Positions 29,875 to 38,549 of a stretch of 38,689 nucleotides of DNA are shown here, piece by piece (position 1 is the first letter of the stretch; each line of letters starts with the position of its first letter). Below the pieces are notes generated by a model. It did no database searches. It saw only the letters and a list, made by a program, of their open reading frames with translations, and was not told where the DNA came from. A program made the position numbers and the translations under genes. This DNA comes from Candidatus Saccharimonadota bacterium (lineage in GTDB: Bacteria; Patescibacteriota; Saccharimonadia; Saccharimonadales; OFTM59), in contig JAJDCL010000018.1 of NCBI GenBank assembly GCA_029260875.1, positions 1 through 38,689 on the forward strand, in the 5' to 3' direction.

Positions 29875-31044
29875 ATGGAAAAGCGATTCCTAGGCAGGAT
29901 CTTGTCGCAAATACAGGGTGGAACGCTAAAAGTGACGTATTGGGACGGCGAAACACGCGAATATGGCGCCGGTGAGCTCTCGGTCCATGTAATTATCCAT
30001 AAGCGCAGTGCTTTAAGAAAAATGCTAAAAAGCCCTAGCCTGGCAATCGGTGAAGCGTACATGAACGGCGATGTAGAGTTTGCCGGACAAATAGAAAATT
30101 TATTAGAGCTGGCGCACCGTAACCACTGGCTGTTAGGCTCTAAGTTTAGTCGCAAGTTTAACGGCTTGCACAAAAATAAAAAGTCGCACCAGGCCAAATA
30201 TGTCTCGCACCACTACGATATAGGCAATGATTTTTATAAGCTCTGGCTGGACGCGAGCATGACTTATTCCTGCGCCTACTTTCATAAAAAATCAGATAGT
30301 CTAGAACAAGCCCAGCGCCAAAAGATAGACCACATTCTAAAGAAGCTGCAGCTTAATCCCGGCATGGAGCTGCTGGACATAGGCTCTGGCTGGGGGCATT
30401 TGCTGGTTGATGCCGCCAAGAAATACAAAGTCAGATGCACGGGCGTAAGCCTAAGCCGCGAGCAAATAAAGTTTGCCCGGCAATTGGCTAAGCGCGAGGG
30501 TGTAGACAAGCTGGTTACCTTTAAGCTGCAAAACTATCTGGATCTGCCCGCCAAGCAGGCCTTTGACCGAGTGGTGAGCGTGGGCTTTTTTGAACACGTT
30601 GGTTATGGCAACCACAGGGATTATTTTGCACAAATTCAGAAGCTATTGAAACCGGATGGCATATCGGTACTGCATTCGATAACTCACCAGAAAGAATCCC
30701 CAACCGAACCGTGGATTGACAAGTACATCTTCCCTGGCGGCTACATTCCAAGCGTACGCGAAACGACTGCCTTATTGCCGAAATACAATCTTTACCTGTT
30801 CGACTACGAGAATCTTGGCCAACATTATGCTATGACGCTTGAAAGGTGGTGGCACTCCTTTGAACAGCATAAAGATGAAGTTATCAATATGTATGACGAG
30901 CGCTTCTACCGTATGTGGCGGCTGTATTTGGCCGGTTCTATGAGCACCTTTAAGACCGGCAGTGCTCAGCTGTCACAATGGACGTTCAAAAAAGGCTCGG
31001 ATCCCTCCTGGCCCCTAACCCGTGGTTATTTATACAAACCTTAA
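29875..31044 (+). CDS. cfa: Cyclopropane-fatty-acyl-phospholipid synthase
   Basis: 389 residues from the ATG at 29875, 7 nt after TACAAT (29862-29867) with TTGTAT (29840-29845) upstream; this favours a leaderless start over upstream ATG codons. N-terminal lipid-binding part (IGEAYMNGDVE), VSHHYDIGNDFYKLWLD, SAM motif LLDIGSGWGHL, GFFEHVGYGNH and YIFPGGYIPS, FDYENLGQHYAMTLERWW are all Cfa hallmarks. The enzyme methylenates unsaturated acyl chains in membrane phospholipids using SAM, on lipids likely taken from the host. Convergent with smpB, with 2 bp between stops. Confidence 0.93.
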   Translation: MEKRFLGRILSQIQGGTLKVTYWDGETREYGAGELSVHVIIHKRSALRKMLKSPSLAIGEAYMNGDVEFAGQIENLLELAHRNHWLLGSKFSRKFNGLHKNKKSHQAKYVSHHYDIGNDFYKLWLDASMTYSCAYFHKKSDSLEQAQRQKIDHILKKLQLNPGMELLDIGSGWGHLLVDAAKKYKVRCTGVSLSREQIKFARQLAKREGVDKLVTFKLQNYLDLPAKQAFDRVVSVGFFEHVGYGNHRDYFAQIQKLLKPDGISVLHSITHQKESPTEPWIDKYIFPGGYIPSVRETTALLPKYNLYLFDYENLGQHYAMTLERWWHSFEQHKDEVINMYDERFYRMWRLYLAGSMSTFKTGSAQLSQWTFKKGSDPSWPLTRGYLYKP

Positions 31045-31046
31045 GC

Positions 31047-31514
31047 CTAGCGATATTTTAGTGCGGTGCTTATATTGCGTTGTTCGTCGCGGGTTTTGAG
31101 TGTTTGGCGTTTGTCGTACTGCTTTTTGCCGCGTCCTGTGGCTATGCGCAGCTTGATGTAGTGGCCACGCGTCAGAAGTGCTAGCGGGATGAGCGTAAGT
31201 CCTTGCTGCTTTTTGGCCATCAGAGCCTCAATCTCCTTGCGCTTAGCAAGCAGGCGGCGATCGCGCGTTTGGTCGGCCTCTGAAATTGGTATGCCTTTGT
31301 CTCCGTTGATGCTGGCATTAACTAGCCAAAGCTGATTGTCTCTAATGGTTACGTAAGCTCCGCGCAACTGGCCGTGCCCGCGCCGTAGCGACTTGGTCTC
31401 TGCCCCAGTGAGTTCTATGCCCACCACTAATTCATCGCCCAGGGCATAATCATGCCGGGCGCGACGGTTACTAATAGAACCAGGTGGGACTTTACGCTTT
31501 TTCACGATAAACAA
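31047..31514 (-). CDS. smpB: SsrA-binding protein
   Basis: 155 residues, standard SmpB length. RRARHDYALGDELVVGIELT then GAETKSLRRGHGQLRGAYV, LWLVNASI and the basic C terminus KKQYDKRQTLKTRDEQR are the conserved segments that bind tmRNA and reach into the ribosome in trans-translation. No tmRNA gene is seen in this window. Confidence 0.95.
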   Translation of the reverse strand: MFIVKKRKVPPGSISNRRARHDYALGDELVVGIELTGAETKSLRRGHGQLRGAYVTIRDNQLWLVNASINGDKGIPISEADQTRDRRLLAKRKEIEALMAKKQQGLTLIPLALLTRGHYIKLRIATGRGKKQYDKRQTLKTRDEQRNISTALKYR

Positions 31515-31544
31515 TATTCTATCCTAAAATACCCCTTGTGTATA

Positions 31545-31573
31545 TAGACACATATTGACAATTGTGATATAAT
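31545..31573 (+). promoter_or_regulatory. Promoter giving a leaderless transcript
   Basis: TAGACA (31545-31550) and perfect TATAAT (31568-31573) are 17 bp apart; the ATG of the next gene begins 7 nt after the -10 box. Confidence 0.6.
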
Positions 31574-31580
31574 AAACCAA

Positions 31581-32588
31581 ATGTCTCGAATAGACTACGA
31601 AGCTCTATCCACAAGCCGCTTAGAAGGAGCAGGATTTTTTAGCGCCGGACTGTCCGACCTGGAACTAGTGACTCCCACCACGCGTATGAACGGAGCAACC
31701 CTTGTGCGTTTTTCTGCTTATGGCAACCCATCTGAGGCTGAAACTATAGTTTTTGAGCCTTTGCCCGGAACGGTAAAGTTAGATGATCTAACTATTCAGT
31801 TGCGACTTAAGGCACAGCAAACAGCTCTGGGTGAAGATTATGCGCTTGTAGGTGTTGAGCTGTACAACCCCCGTGACATAAGGTTAAATCGTGATGAACG
31901 AAGAACAACATCACAGGGATTCTTTGGGCCATTTGCTCTGCGACTTCTAAAGACTATCGAAACGGTCGGGCCACGCGATGATCAAAAAGTTGGTCTTTAC
32001 GGATATTCACTTGGCGCGGATGTTAGTGTAGAGGCAGCTTATGAGAACCTAACCAATGAGACATTCGGTCAGACTAAAATTGAACACCTCGGCGTGTACG
32101 AAGCGTGCCGTATGCAAAACCGCGGACGAGTTGCTTTGCAGCGAGCTGCTAAAGTCGGCCAGGCTTTTAAAGACTCTGGACCAGATTTATTTAATAATAT
32201 AGTTAATACTGCTTCCCCGGCCCTTCTAGAGGCGTCTGGCATAGACATAAATGACCCGGATGCAGAGCGAAAACATGCCAAATCTGTTGAAAAAGTCGTA
32301 AAGAAATATATAACGAAAGACATACTTGGCAACATCGCTATTTCAAGTGGACTTGGCCATGATATAACTATCGATCAGTTAAAATTTTTGTGCCAACACA
32401 AGGATATGCCCTGGACCACGCTGGGGCGTATGCGAAATTCTACGATGAGCCCACCTGGAGTAGCGTTTTTACACCTGCCATTCGTGGAGCGCTTGCGTAC
32501 GCGGCTTCACGACGGTGATCACTCTAAGGCGGATAACCTTAGATACAGTGCCGCTTTTGTGCTTGAGACAGTAGACTTCGGTAAGTAA
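31581..32588 (+). CDS. Alpha/beta-hydrolase-like hypothetical protein
   Basis: 335 residues. VGLYGYSLGADVSVEAAYE is a nucleophile elbow (G-x-S-x-G form GYSLG) after a strand, at about residues 137-155, as in alpha/beta hydrolases. TIVFEPLPGTVK and a later Asp/His-containing stretch may complete the fold, but the triad is not sure. No signal peptide. Leaderless start from the promoter at 31545. Substrate unknown. Confidence 0.55.
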   Translation: MSRIDYEALSTSRLEGAGFFSAGLSDLELVTPTTRMNGATLVRFSAYGNPSEAETIVFEPLPGTVKLDDLTIQLRLKAQQTALGEDYALVGVELYNPRDIRLNRDERRTTSQGFFGPFALRLLKTIETVGPRDDQKVGLYGYSLGADVSVEAAYENLTNETFGQTKIEHLGVYEACRMQNRGRVALQRAAKVGQAFKDSGPDLFNNIVNTASPALLEASGIDINDPDAERKHAKSVEKVVKKYITKDILGNIAISSGLGHDITIDQLKFLCQHKDMPWTTLGRMRNSTMSPPGVAFLHLPFVERLRTRLHDGDHSKADNLRYSAAFVLETVDFGK

Positions 32589-32595
32589 AGACGCG

Positions 32596-33681
32596 CTAGC
32601 GGTAGTTTTGTAACGAACGTTGGGCGGTTTTCCAGAGTTCGGGCTCGCCACGCTTTTCTTTCATGTAGTACCACCATTCCACACCCCACAGGTCTATGCG
32701 GCGGATGCCGGTAGCCACAGCGTAGTCCAGACGGTCTTCTAAGCGTTCTGGGTTCATGGATTTATAAAGTTCTTCAGTAGGCGCCGTGTCCATGGTAAAC
32801 CCGTCCGGTAGCCATGATTCGGCCTGCAATTCATGAATTATTGTATCGGTGCCGTGCAGCAGCTCGTTCCAGCCTGCCAAATTTGCATAAAACCAGGCCG
32901 GGAACGGGTATTCTACGTAACGTTTGGTGATAGTCCTATCCCAGACTCGTTTATAAACAGATACGGCGCTAATGTCGGGGCGCGGTTCGCCTACGGCCCA
33001 TCCCAGGGCATTGTTGCTTCGGCTCACTATAAGGGGCCGCGTACGGTCAAGGCTCTTAACCATGTCGTATTCGGCTACTAGGCGTTCGCGGCTGTAATCC
33101 GGACAGATACCAAAAGGTCTTAGGAAATATTCATTTTCTAGCTGCCAACTTTCGATAACGGGGTCATTTTTATAGCGTTCAACAGTTGCGCGGATATAAT
33201 CCATAAGTGGCTGCTCCCATTCGCTTTTTGCTAATTGCCTTGCCCAGGTGGGCATGTGACATTCTGGCCAGCGTGGCTGCCTGAGGCCTATTGCTAGTGA
33301 TACGCTCACCCCTTCTTTTCTTGCTTTCTCTAACTGCCAATCCAAAAAAGAAAAGTCGTATGTACCGCGTAGTTTTTCGCCCTCAGACCAATAGCTGACA
33401 AAACGCAAATGCTTAATACCCAAGTCGTTGATAGTCGCGTCTAGAGTTTCTTCTGCACTTAAGCCAAAGGATTCGGCGTAGCCCGGGATGAAGGTGGCCC
33501 CAAAAACAAGTGGCTTGTCTTTGTTGCGAATGATGTACCACTGGGCTACCCCATACATGCCGCTAACGAACAGCAAGATAATCACAGACAGGCATATCCA
33601 GGACTTCTGCCAAAGGCCACGTTGCCAGTAGCGTTTCAGTCCCAAAATAACCCCTGCTTGCTTTTTTTGTGATTTTTTCAT
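32596..33681 (-). CDS. Membrane-anchored glycoside hydrolase, clan GH-A-like
   Basis: 361 residues. A basic N terminus and one membrane helix (about 28-50) anchor a TIM-barrel domain facing outward. LRFVSYWSEGE, then SWQLENEYF with the acid/base Asn183-Glu184 pair, and HELQAESW (nucleophile Glu284 or Glu288) match the GH5/GH42 style of clan GH-A. Family and substrate are not assigned. It could trim host or own surface glycans. Divergent from the glycosyltransferase gene. Confidence 0.75.
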   Translation of the reverse strand: MKKSQKKQAGVILGLKRYWQRGLWQKSWICLSVIILLFVSGMYGVAQWYIIRNKDKPLVFGATFIPGYAESFGLSAEETLDATINDLGIKHLRFVSYWSEGEKLRGTYDFSFLDWQLEKARKEGVSVSLAIGLRQPRWPECHMPTWARQLAKSEWEQPLMDYIRATVERYKNDPVIESWQLENEYFLRPFGICPDYSRERLVAEYDMVKSLDRTRPLIVSRSNNALGWAVGEPRPDISAVSVYKRVWDRTITKRYVEYPFPAWFYANLAGWNELLHGTDTIIHELQAESWLPDGFTMDTAPTEELYKSMNPERLEDRLDYAVATGIRRIDLWGVEWWYYMKEKRGEPELWKTAQRSLQNYR

Positions 33682-33696
33682 CTATACTTGTTACTA

Positions 33697-34506
33697 ATGT
33701 CCAAAAACAATTTAAGCTTGAGCATAATCATACCAGCTTACAATGAGCAAAACCACCTAAAGGCGTGTCTTGACGCTATTGCAGGGCAATCTATCAAGCC
33801 AGACGAAGTGATAGTAGTGGATAATAATTCCTCTGATAATACTGCTGAAATTGCTCGTAGTTATTCCTTTGTGACGCTTTTAAGCGAGAAACGCCAAGGT
33901 GTTGTGTTTGCCCGTGACCGCGGGTTTGACGCAGCTAAGAGCGACATAATCGGGCGGATAGACGCCGATACAATACTGCCGCTGGATTGGGTGGCGCGGG
34001 TAAAAGACTTCTTCAAAAATCCAAAGCACAAAACACACGCACTTACAGGTGGTTGTTATTTTTATAATATTCGCTTACCGCGATTTCAGGGCTGGTTGCA
34101 AGGCCAAGTGGCCTTTCGGTTCAACCGGTTCTTAATGGGCCACTATATACTGTTCGGGTCAAACATGGCGATGTCCCGTGCACTGTGGCAGGCTGTAAAA
34201 AGCGATGTCTGCCATGACCTGGATGTACATGAAGATCTTGATTTAGCTATTCATTTGGACCGTTTAGAGCACGACATAACTTACAGAGACACGCTCAAAG
34301 TCGGTACAAAAATGCGGCGTGTGCGTTCTGAGCGCAGCGGTCTATGGCACAATTTGCTGTTATGGCCGCGAACACTCCGGCGCCACGGCAAAAAAGCTTG
34401 GGTATTCGGTCTAATGGGCGCAGCAGTTATCTACGCTGTGGCTCCGTTTGAAAACCTGTTTGAAAAAATAGCCCGCCTCTTCGCCCGCCCTCCTCTAGAC
34501 GAATAA
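33697..34506 (+). CDS. Family 2 glycosyltransferase
   Basis: 269 residues from ATG at 33697, 8 nt after TATACT (33683-33688); a TTG at 33688 overlaps the -10 box and is rejected. SIIIPAYNEQNHLKACLDAI opens the GT-A fold, VVDNNSSDNT and IGRIDADT (D-x-D) bind the nucleotide sugar, and DLDVHEDLDLA carries the ED motif. One possible C-terminal membrane segment (AWVFGLMGAAVIYAVAPF). Likely transfers a sugar to a lipid-linked or surface glycan. Acceptor unknown. Confidence 0.85.
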   Translation: MSKNNLSLSIIIPAYNEQNHLKACLDAIAGQSIKPDEVIVVDNNSSDNTAEIARSYSFVTLLSEKRQGVVFARDRGFDAAKSDIIGRIDADTILPLDWVARVKDFFKNPKHKTHALTGGCYFYNIRLPRFQGWLQGQVAFRFNRFLMGHYILFGSNMAMSRALWQAVKSDVCHDLDVHEDLDLAIHLDRLEHDITYRDTLKVGTKMRRVRSERSGLWHNLLLWPRTLRRHGKKAWVFGLMGAAVIYAVAPFENLFEKIARLFARPPLDE

Positions 34507-34507
34507 A

Positions 34508-35083
34508 TTATTCTGGGTTTGGGGTAAAGCCGCCGTATTGGTTTGGGGTTAGCTCGCAGGATCCCCATAAGCCTTTGTTCTGTTGGCGTGCTGATGTTTC
34601 AAGAGCCTTAAATTCTGTAGATTTAGTAAACGGGAAGCTGGTGTAGGCAAAACCGTAGCCTTCGCGAATAATTTCGGCTTGAACCAGTCGGCCATCTGGT
34701 AGGTATATGTAGCGCAACAAACGGTCGTAACGGTCACGGTTGCTGCTGAGTGGATCTGATTCCAGCCGGACATCATGGGTGCCAATTAGCTGTTTGGTAA
34801 AATCGCTGGCTGCACGGCCAAAACACTGTACCGGCTTACGCGGGTCTTGAGTTTCTGGCGTGTCTACGCCAATAAACCGAACCCTCTCCACGCTCCCGTT
34901 CATATTGACCGTAACAGTGTCGCCGTCTTCTATGCTGACAACTTGATACATGCCTGGAGTATGGGTGCCTAGCAGTCGCCCGACTTCTCCTGGTTGCTCC
35001 CCTCCAAGATAAGTTATCAACATGCCCAGCAGGCTGACAACTAACCCGATAAGAATTTTTTTATGACGACGCTTAAGCTTCAT
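34508..35083 (-). CDS. Secreted/anchored thermonuclease (SNase family)
   Basis: 191 residues from ATG at 35083, 7 nt after TACAAT (35091-35096), which rules out the ATG further upstream. N-terminal helix (about 9-27) as signal or anchor. SNase fold: VVSIEDGDTVTV, VRFIGVDTPET (Asp and Arg of the active site), SNRDRYDRLLRYIYL (Asp, Arg) and YGFAYTSFPF. Cleaves DNA and RNA outside the cell with calcium; may feed nucleotide uptake in a parasite that cannot make them. Conserved catalytic residues appear present. Confidence 0.88.
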   Translation of the reverse strand: MKLKRRHKKILIGLVVSLLGMLITYLGGEQPGEVGRLLGTHTPGMYQVVSIEDGDTVTVNMNGSVERVRFIGVDTPETQDPRKPVQCFGRAASDFTKQLIGTHDVRLESDPLSSNRDRYDRLLRYIYLPDGRLVQAEIIREGYGFAYTSFPFTKSTEFKALETSARQQNKGLWGSCELTPNQYGGFTPNPE

Positions 35084-35148
35084 GCTACAGATTGTACGGA
35101 TATTACTAAAGGTATACAATCAAGCTCAAGCTTAACTAAGGACAAATT

Positions 35149-36531
35149 ATGGACGACTCGCAAACTAACTTTAACAATCCAGACACATCCCCAGACTCTG
35201 AAAACAATATGTTACAACCTAATGACACCCCGCCTCCGCAGGATGCTCAGGAGCCTCAGCCGAAGAAAAAACGACGTGGCCGGCCCCTTTTGCTGCTTAT
35301 GATTTTGCTTATAGCGGCGATTGGCGGTGCGGTAGGCTATTACAGATTTTATAGAGTTGAGCCTGTAGCTATAGATGACTCGTCAGCTCAAGGCGGTGTT
35401 ACACCACAACAAAATTTGTACTATCAGGTCGGCAGCAAAATTGTGAAATATAACCAGGACAACAAGACCACATCTACGCTAACAGCCGCTATGCCAAAAG
35501 GCGCTGAGGTGCTGGATTTTTTTAGTGATGGAATAAACTGGAGAGCGATTTATCAGACTACGCCACAAACCACTTCAGAGACACGCAAAATTGCTCTAAT
35601 CGAAAACGGTAAGCCAGCCATAACTCTTGTAGAAAATGCAGAGTACATAGCTGTGGCGTCGGCACAATTCAATTTGGTAGCTTATGCGTTGCCGGCCGAC
35701 ACAACTAAGTCATCGGGCGAGGGCACTCGAACACGCACATTTCTGGCTAAGGCGGGCGATAAAACTGAAGAGATATTTACTAGCAATTCATGGAGCCACG
35801 AAGCTTTAGTCACGGATATTAATAATTATTTGTATGTTCCGCGCGAAATATCTAATAACGGTGACAAACTCTTGTTTAACCTTCTATCGTGCTTTCAGTG
35901 TGATGGTCCGCCTCTGGCAGCTGCTTTTGAAATGGACATAAAATCAAAAGAGGTAAAACCTATATATTTGAGTGAAGAGCCAGGCTACGTTACGTTTAAC
36001 TCTTCTACAGACGGGTTTAAGGGCTACAAAGTCATTGAGTCAAACAACCTGAGTCTGGCCTCAGACGGGCCGTACGAGCTTGCAATAAGTCAAGTTGACA
36101 CGCCCGGGGGTCCAGCCAAGCAAGAATTCAAAGCTACAGAAGATGAATGGGCACACATAGTATTCTCACCCAGCAGGGATTATATGGCTATTGAGAAGAA
36201 AATTAAGACATTCGCCGAAACTGGTAAGACGGCCTTTGACGGAATATATGCGTCTGCTGATGCCGGCACACCAGCTGATATGACCAAACTAGCTATTTCT
36301 GATTTTCCTTCTGATAACTTTGCAGTGCAATCCCTCGGTGGTTTGTATGGAGACTGCTTTGGCTTAAGTATGTTTGAGCGCGCAACGAACAATCCGACAA
36401 CCAATATGACGCGACAAGAGGTTGGTGTTATCTGTAAGTCCGGTGCTGGCTACGATTACACAAAAATAGACACAATTGAATATGACAGTAGCGAAATCTA
36501 CCAGAATACTAAAGTGCTAAACAGGCTATAA
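35149..36531 (+). CDS. Membrane-anchored extracytoplasmic hypothetical protein
   Basis: 460 residues. An acidic, proline-rich cytoplasmic N terminus (1-40), a basic patch KKKRRGR, one membrane helix (about 46-65) and a large outer domain of about 390 residues. The outer part has repeated beta-strand segments with a propeller-like look (KIVKYNQDNKTTSTL, EYIAVASAQFNLVAYALP, WAHIVFSPSRDYMAIEKK). Two Cys occur in LLSCFQCDG. No enzyme motif. A weak Shine-Dalgarno (AAGGAC) and a short leader after TATACAAT suggest conventional translation. Confidence 0.6.
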   Translation: MDDSQTNFNNPDTSPDSENNMLQPNDTPPPQDAQEPQPKKKRRGRPLLLLMILLIAAIGGAVGYYRFYRVEPVAIDDSSAQGGVTPQQNLYYQVGSKIVKYNQDNKTTSTLTAAMPKGAEVLDFFSDGINWRAIYQTTPQTTSETRKIALIENGKPAITLVENAEYIAVASAQFNLVAYALPADTTKSSGEGTRTRTFLAKAGDKTEEIFTSNSWSHEALVTDINNYLYVPREISNNGDKLLFNLLSCFQCDGPPLAAAFEMDIKSKEVKPIYLSEEPGYVTFNSSTDGFKGYKVIESNNLSLASDGPYELAISQVDTPGGPAKQEFKATEDEWAHIVFSPSRDYMAIEKKIKTFAETGKTAFDGIYASADAGTPADMTKLAISDFPSDNFAVQSLGGLYGDCFGLSMFERATNNPTTNMTRQEVGVICKSGAGYDYTKIDTIEYDSSEIYQNTKVLNRL

Positions 36532-37041
36532 GCCCAAACGCAGTTTTACGTAATTTCTAGTAATCTGTGTGCCGTCCAATTCTATAACTTGCTCGTCTGC
36601 ACCTGGCGATTCGATGTCGTTGGCTATGCGCTCAAACTGGTCCTCTGACATGACCTTAGGATATGTATTTCTTTCTGCGTGTTCTGAATGGGTCGCTCGT
36701 TTTTTGGCCAGAGTTTTGCCTACCTTGACCCAGATCAGCTTAACAAATGCTCTGTGTCTGGTGGCTATCTCGCGCAAATGTTCCCTATCTTTATAGAAAT
36801 TAAACCCGGTGTCAAAAACCACACTTTGGCCCGTGGCAAGCAACTCGGCGGCTAATTCATTAAGATGATCGTAGAGTTCAATGTTTTCTTGGTGAGAATG
36901 TGTCGGGTTGTGGTAGCGTTCGTTACGAATCTTGTCCGCCCAAAGGTGTACCGCGCCGGTAAGCTCATGAATCAGCTTTGCTGTCGTGGTCTTGCCTGCA
37001 CCAGGATAACCCAGCATAAGGTATAAGGTCGGTCGGCTCAT
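36526..37041 (-). CDS. P-loop kinase (zeta-toxin/PNK-like AAA_33 family)
   Basis: 171 residues. Walker A GYPGAGKTTTAK (11-22), a DxG-type segment VVFDTGFNF, and the arginine-rich lid LAKKRATHSEHAER fit the AAA_33 nucleic-acid/small-molecule kinase group. Substrate unknown; no antitoxin gene adjoins it, so a toxin role is not supported. It overlaps the convergent membrane protein gene by 6 bp. Confidence 0.75.
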   Translation of the reverse strand: MSRPTLYLMLGYPGAGKTTTAKLIHELTGAVHLWADKIRNERYHNPTHSHQENIELYDHLNELAAELLATGQSVVFDTGFNFYKDREHLREIATRHRAFVKLIWVKVGKTLAKKRATHSEHAERNTYPKVMSEDQFERIANDIESPGADEQVIELDGTQITRNYVKLRLGL

Positions 37042-37080
37042 ATGGACTCATGGTAACACGAAGGCTATAAGTGATTGACT

Positions 37081-37575
37081 CTAGCTTGCATTCTCAAGCT
37101 GTACGGCCTGAGGAGCTTCTGATGCTGGCTCCTCTTGCTGGCTATTAAAAGCAGCTAAACGACCCCCGTAAATAGCTATTCTTAGCCGCATTTTTGCGCG
37201 CTGGTTTGCTTTCTTCCTTTCAATCGATACCCTGCCCTTTGCCAGGTCTTTGTCTTTGCTGATCAGCCGATGCATCTCAGGGTCTTGGCTTATTGCAGTT
37301 TCGGTATCTTCATCAAAGCGTGCAAGAGCAAGAGCGCCAAATGATTTGGCGTGGCGCCAAGCTTCCCACAAAGCCTCTATCTTTTCTCGGTTTTCTGACC
37401 TTACTAAAGGTAAGCTGCTTTGTGGCTCAGGATGTATGTCAACTTGCTGTAATGCTGATAGCAATTCTTCTCTAGAAAAATCCGTAAGAGCATTGCCAAG
37501 CTCTAATAGAGCTGCTTTCTGCTGAGGGGTCGCATCTTCTGCCACTGTCATTTCTGGGCTTGATTGCTCTACCAT
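37081..37575 (-). CDS. Hypothetical helical protein
   Basis: 164 residues, charged, alpha-helical, no membrane segment. Starts ATG at 37575, 6 nt after TATAAC (37582-37587), so leaderless. Middle part EKIEALWEAWRHAKSFGALA and the basic SIERKKANQRAKMRLRIAIY have no recognised family. Confidence 0.6.
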   Translation of the reverse strand: MVEQSSPEMTVAEDATPQQKAALLELGNALTDFSREELLSALQQVDIHPEPQSSLPLVRSENREKIEALWEAWRHAKSFGALALARFDEDTETAISQDPEMHRLISKDKDLAKGRVSIERKKANQRAKMRLRIAIYGGRLAAFNSQQEEPASEAPQAVQLENAS

Positions 37576-37630
37576 AGTTTAGTTATATAGAATATAACCA
37601 GTAGCGTATGTGATATTTTTCACTACAGGG

Positions 37631-37870
37631 CTAAACGAGTTTTTTGGCGCGTAATGCTGAGTCGATACGTTCGCGGTCAAACCCTAAAATGATTTCACCG
37701 TCTATATCTGTGACAGGCGTAGCTAACTGCCCTACTGTGTTAGCGACCCAATCCATGGCTTCTGGATCCTGGCTAATGTCTCGCTCCTTAAACGGAAGGC
37801 CCTTGCTCTCTAAATATGTTTTTACCATGTGGCAAAAGCCGCAGGATGGACTGGTGTAAACTGTTATCAT
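37631..37870 (-). CDS. Glutaredoxin-like thiol oxidoreductase
   Basis: 79 residues. MITVYTSPSCGFCHMVKTYL has the CGFC active site (Cys10, Cys13), followed by ERDISQDPEA, QLATPVTDIDGEIILGFD with the cis-Pro before Val and the GFD end. It matches NrdH/glutaredoxin-like proteins that reduce disulfides in the cytoplasm. Starts 9 nt after TATAAT. Confidence 0.9.
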   Translation of the reverse strand: MITVYTSPSCGFCHMVKTYLESKGLPFKERDISQDPEAMDWVANTVGQLATPVTDIDGEIILGFDRERIDSALRAKKLV

Positions 37871-37912
37871 GTAACTCTAATTATAACATTGTTATACTAA
37901 TGGCATACAAGC

Positions 37913-38527
37913 ATGCTGCACATACCTAAAAAACTAGTCTTAGTCGCGTTGATCAGCTTTCTGGCTGGTATTTTGTGGTTCGTAATGGTCAGGTTTGTTA
38001 TGTATAAAAGCAACGATGTACATTACCATGCCAATTTTGCTGTTTATATAGATGGGCAGCGCGAGGCATTTGATAACTTTACTTTTTATGAAGAGGTGGC
38101 TAGCTGCGGAGCCGACGAACTAAATAATCCTAAAGCACGTGGCCATATGCACGACAGCATAAATCACGTGGTACATGTGCACGACAACGCTGTTACTTGG
38201 GGGCATTTTTTTGCGAACCTGGGCTATACGCTTGGGAACGACATATTAAAGACTGACAAGGGGCGCTTCGTTAGTGGTGAGGATGCCAAAGAACTAAAAT
38301 TTATTTTAAATGATACCGAGGTAAGCAGTATCGCAAACCAGACTATCCGCAGTGAGGATGTTTTATTGATTGATTATGGGATTAGCACCGGTGAGGAGCT
38401 AAAACAGCGCTACGACACAATTACGCGTGACGCAGCTGAATACAATCGCCGTGCAGACCCCTCGGCCTGTACCGGCAGCCAAGCCCCAACTTTTGCCGAC
38501 CGCTTTGAACATGCTCTAGGTTTGTAA
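37913..38527 (+). CDS. Membrane-anchored His-rich protein, putative metal binder
   Basis: 204 residues. One N-terminal membrane helix (about 8-30), then an outer domain with DVHYHANFAVYIDGQ and HMHDSINHVVHVHDNAVTWG followed by HFF. At least eight His in two clusters plus Asp residues suggest a divalent metal site. Two Cys are far apart. No named family; similar His-rich anchored proteins recur in Patescibacteria and some archaea, from memory. Monocistronic; a TATACT box lies 14 nt before the start. Confidence 0.6.
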   Translation: MLHIPKKLVLVALISFLAGILWFVMVRFVMYKSNDVHYHANFAVYIDGQREAFDNFTFYEEVASCGADELNNPKARGHMHDSINHVVHVHDNAVTWGHFFANLGYTLGNDILKTDKGRFVSGEDAKELKFILNDTEVSSIANQTIRSEDVLLIDYGISTGEELKQRYDTITRDAAEYNRRADPSACTGSQAPTFADRFEHALGL

Positions 38528-38549
38528 CCAGCAAATCTCCACAAAATAC

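Noticed and set aside
36526-37041. Zeta-type toxin of a toxin-antitoxin pair
   Set aside because: The kinase motifs fit, but no epsilon-like antitoxin gene lies beside it and the context is chromosomal.
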